Shown here piece by piece: positions 62,707-64,000 of a stretch of 64,000 nucleotides of DNA. Made by a program: the position numbers and the translations under genes. The DNA is taken from the NCBI GenBank assembly GCA_051025295.1, contig JBMGJV010000002.1; one strand, 5' to 3'. The notes under the pieces were generated by a model that ran no database searches, was not told where the DNA came from, and saw nothing but the letters and a program-made list of their open reading frames with translations. Position 1 is the stretch's first letter. Every line of letters begins with the position of its first letter. The DNA comes from KBS-83 sp051025295 (GTDB lineage: Bacteria > Acidobacteriota > Terriglobia > Terriglobales > Acidobacteriaceae).

Positions 62707-64000
62707 ATGCCCACACCAGAGACAGCCCGCGTCGTCGGCATCGACCTCGGCACCACCAATTCGCTCGTTGCCTTCATGCAGGGCGATCAGCCGCAGGTCA
62801 TCCCCGGTGAGGACGGCTCAAAGCTCGTCCCCTCCGTCGTCGCCATGCCGGCCAGCGGCAAGGAACGCATCATCGTCGGCAACGCTGCGCGCACATCGCT
62901 GCTCACCACCCCCGAGCGCGCCGTCTACTCCGTAAAGCGGCTCATGGGCCGCGGCGTCGAGGATGTCAGCGACGAGATCAAGCTCTTCCCCTTCCGCCTC
63001 GCGTCCGACATTCAGCCGGGCGAAGTGCTGCGGCTCGACATCGGCGACCAGCAGTACACGCCACCCGAACTCTCCGCCTACATCCTGCGTCAGCTCAAGC
63101 GCAACGCGGAGCGATACTTCGGCGCGCCGGTCACGCAAGCCGTCATCACGGTGCCCGCCTACTTCAACGATGCGCAGCGCCAGGCCACCAAGGACGCGGG
63201 CCGCATGGCCGGCCTTGAAGTGCTGCGCCTGGTCAATGAGCCCACCGCGGCCGCACTCGCCTACGGCCTCGATCGCCAGCGTGATGGCATCGTCGCTGTT
63301 TATGATCTCGGCGGCGGCACGTTTGATATCTCGATCCTCAAGCTGCACGAGGGCATCTTCGAAGTGATCGCCACGAACGGCGACACGCATCTTGGTGGCG
63401 ACGACTTCGACAACCTGCTGCTCGCCATCGCGCTCGACGAGATTGAGAGCGAAGAGAAGATTCCCGCGCGGCAGAACCCCGAGCTGGTGCAGGCGCTGCG
63501 CAAAGCCGTCATCGACGCGAAGATCGCGCTCTCCTCAGAGGAGATGGCGCGCCTCGATGTGCCGCTGCCCAATGGCACGCAGTACCGCCGAGAGATCGCG
63601 CGCGCGCAGTTCGAGCAGCTCATCACCCCGATTCTCGACCGCACCATCGAGCCCTGCCGCCAAGCCCTTCGTGATGCCGGCCTTAAGCCAGAGGAGATCG
63701 GCGAAGTCGTCCTCGTCGGCGGTTCCACGCGCATTCCACGCGTGCAGCAGCTCGTCGCCGATCTGTTCGCGCTGCCCTCACGCGGCAAGCGCCCGCACAC
63801 CGAGATCAATCCCGACGAAGTCGTCGCGCTCGGCGCAGCGGTGCAGGCCAACATCCTTGGTGGCGGCTCGGCCGCAACAGAAGAGATGCTGCTGCTCGAT
63901 GTCACACCGCTCTCGCTCGGCATCGAGTCGCTCGGCGGCGTGGTTGCGAAGATCATTCAGCGCAACTCCACCATCCCTGCCTCCGCAACCGAGCACTTCA
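62707..64000 (+). CDS. hscA: Fe-S assembly chaperone HscA, 3' end off window
   Basis: The Hsp70-type ATPase starts at ATG 62707, after GGAG, and is cut by the right edge at about residue 431 of an expected 600 or so. The nucleotide-binding domain is complete: VVGIDLGTTNSLVAFMQGD (phosphate 1), VYDLGGGTFDISILKLHEG (phosphate 2) and VVLVGGSTRIPRVQQLVADL (adenosine). The start of the substrate domain shows LLLDVTPLSLGIESLGG. Position after hscB and the isc operon mark it as HscA rather than DnaK. It would recognise IscU LPPVK, which is present in iscU here. Confidence 0.95.
   Translation, partial: MPTPETARVVGIDLGTTNSLVAFMQGDQPQVIPGEDGSKLVPSVVAMPASGKERIIVGNAARTSLLTTPERAVYSVKRLMGRGVEDVSDEIKLFPFRLASDIQPGEVLRLDIGDQQYTPPELSAYILRQLKRNAERYFGAPVTQAVITVPAYFNDAQRQATKDAGRMAGLEVLRLVNEPTAAALAYGLDRQRDGIVAVYDLGGGTFDISILKLHEGIFEVIATNGDTHLGGDDFDNLLLAIALDEIESEEKIPARQNPELVQALRKAVIDAKIALSSEEMARLDVPLPNGTQYRREIARAQFEQLITPILDRTIEPCRQALRDAGLKPEEIGEVVLVGGSTRIPRVQQLVADLFALPSRGKRPHTEINPDEVVALGAAVQANILGGGSAATEEMLLLDVTPLSLGIESLGGVVAKIIQRNSTIPASATEHF

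Overview
The window is GC-rich, densely coded chromosomal DNA from a Gram-negative bacterium. The most likely source is an Acidobacteriota of the Terriglobales/Acidobacteriaceae type. The evidence is a dnaG-rpoD pair, several secreted proteins of kinds common in that phylum (VWA, HAF-repeat, DUF4139, DUF5818), many secreted carbohydrate enzymes, and an RND efflux operon. The taxonomic call is inference from gene content, not from a marker comparison. I see no insertion sequence, prophage, CRISPR array or plasmid function.

Layout. 1-5.3 kb: a histone-H1-like DUF6496 protein (cut by the left edge), then purL-purF (ATGA overlap) and a homocysteine methyltransferase. 5.4 kb: tRNA-Pro(CGG). 5.6-9.9 kb: a small His/Asp-rich secreted protein, a DUF1348 protein, an OmpR-type two-component pair and a secreted YncE-like beta-propeller. 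10-15.8 kb: a tripartite efflux operon on the minus strand (TolC, membrane-fusion lipoprotein, RND pump), with GTGA overlaps at both junctions. 15.8-21 kb: a LamG-GH2 glycosidase and an SGNH acetylesterase. 21-25.5 kb: three poorly characterised genes (877-aa secreted protein, 310-aa protein, small TPR protein). 25.8-31.5 kb: an aldehyde dehydrogenase, a small secreted protein, and a homogentisate operon hmgA-unknown-fahA. 31.6-39.8 kb: a HAF-repeat protein, then divergently a GH20-nagA hexosamine unit followed by an FAD oxidoreductase, TauE/SafE and DUF1634, with a convergent TM2 protein. 40-45.3 kb: aldo/keto reductase, a BlaI/M56-peptidase pair, a DUF5818 protein and a GT1-type glycosyltransferase. 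45.3-50.4 kb: rpoD, dnaG and a VWA protein on the minus strand. 50.5-51 kb: a fluoride riboswitch and the fluoride channel crcB. 51.2-56.4 kb: a HAD-UbiA fusion, DUF4139, DprE1-like and DprE2-like proteins, which together look like a polyprenyl-phosphoryl-arabinose donor pathway. 56.4-59 kb: GH39 glycosidase and fatty-acid desaturase. 59.1-64 kb: a complete isc operon start (Rrf2 regulator, iscS, iscU, iscA, hscB, hscA), cut by the right edge.

The parts most worth follow-up are: the conserved unknown protein between hmgA and fahA in an operon that lacks a maleylacetoacetate isomerase; the arabinose-donor cluster with its fused phosphatase-like domain and an Ala where mycobacterial DprE1 has the drug-target Cys; the fluoride riboswitch with a second hairpin over the crcB ribosome site; and the BlaI/M56 pair with a non-beta-lactam-type repeat tail and an apparently leaderless regulator mRNA.
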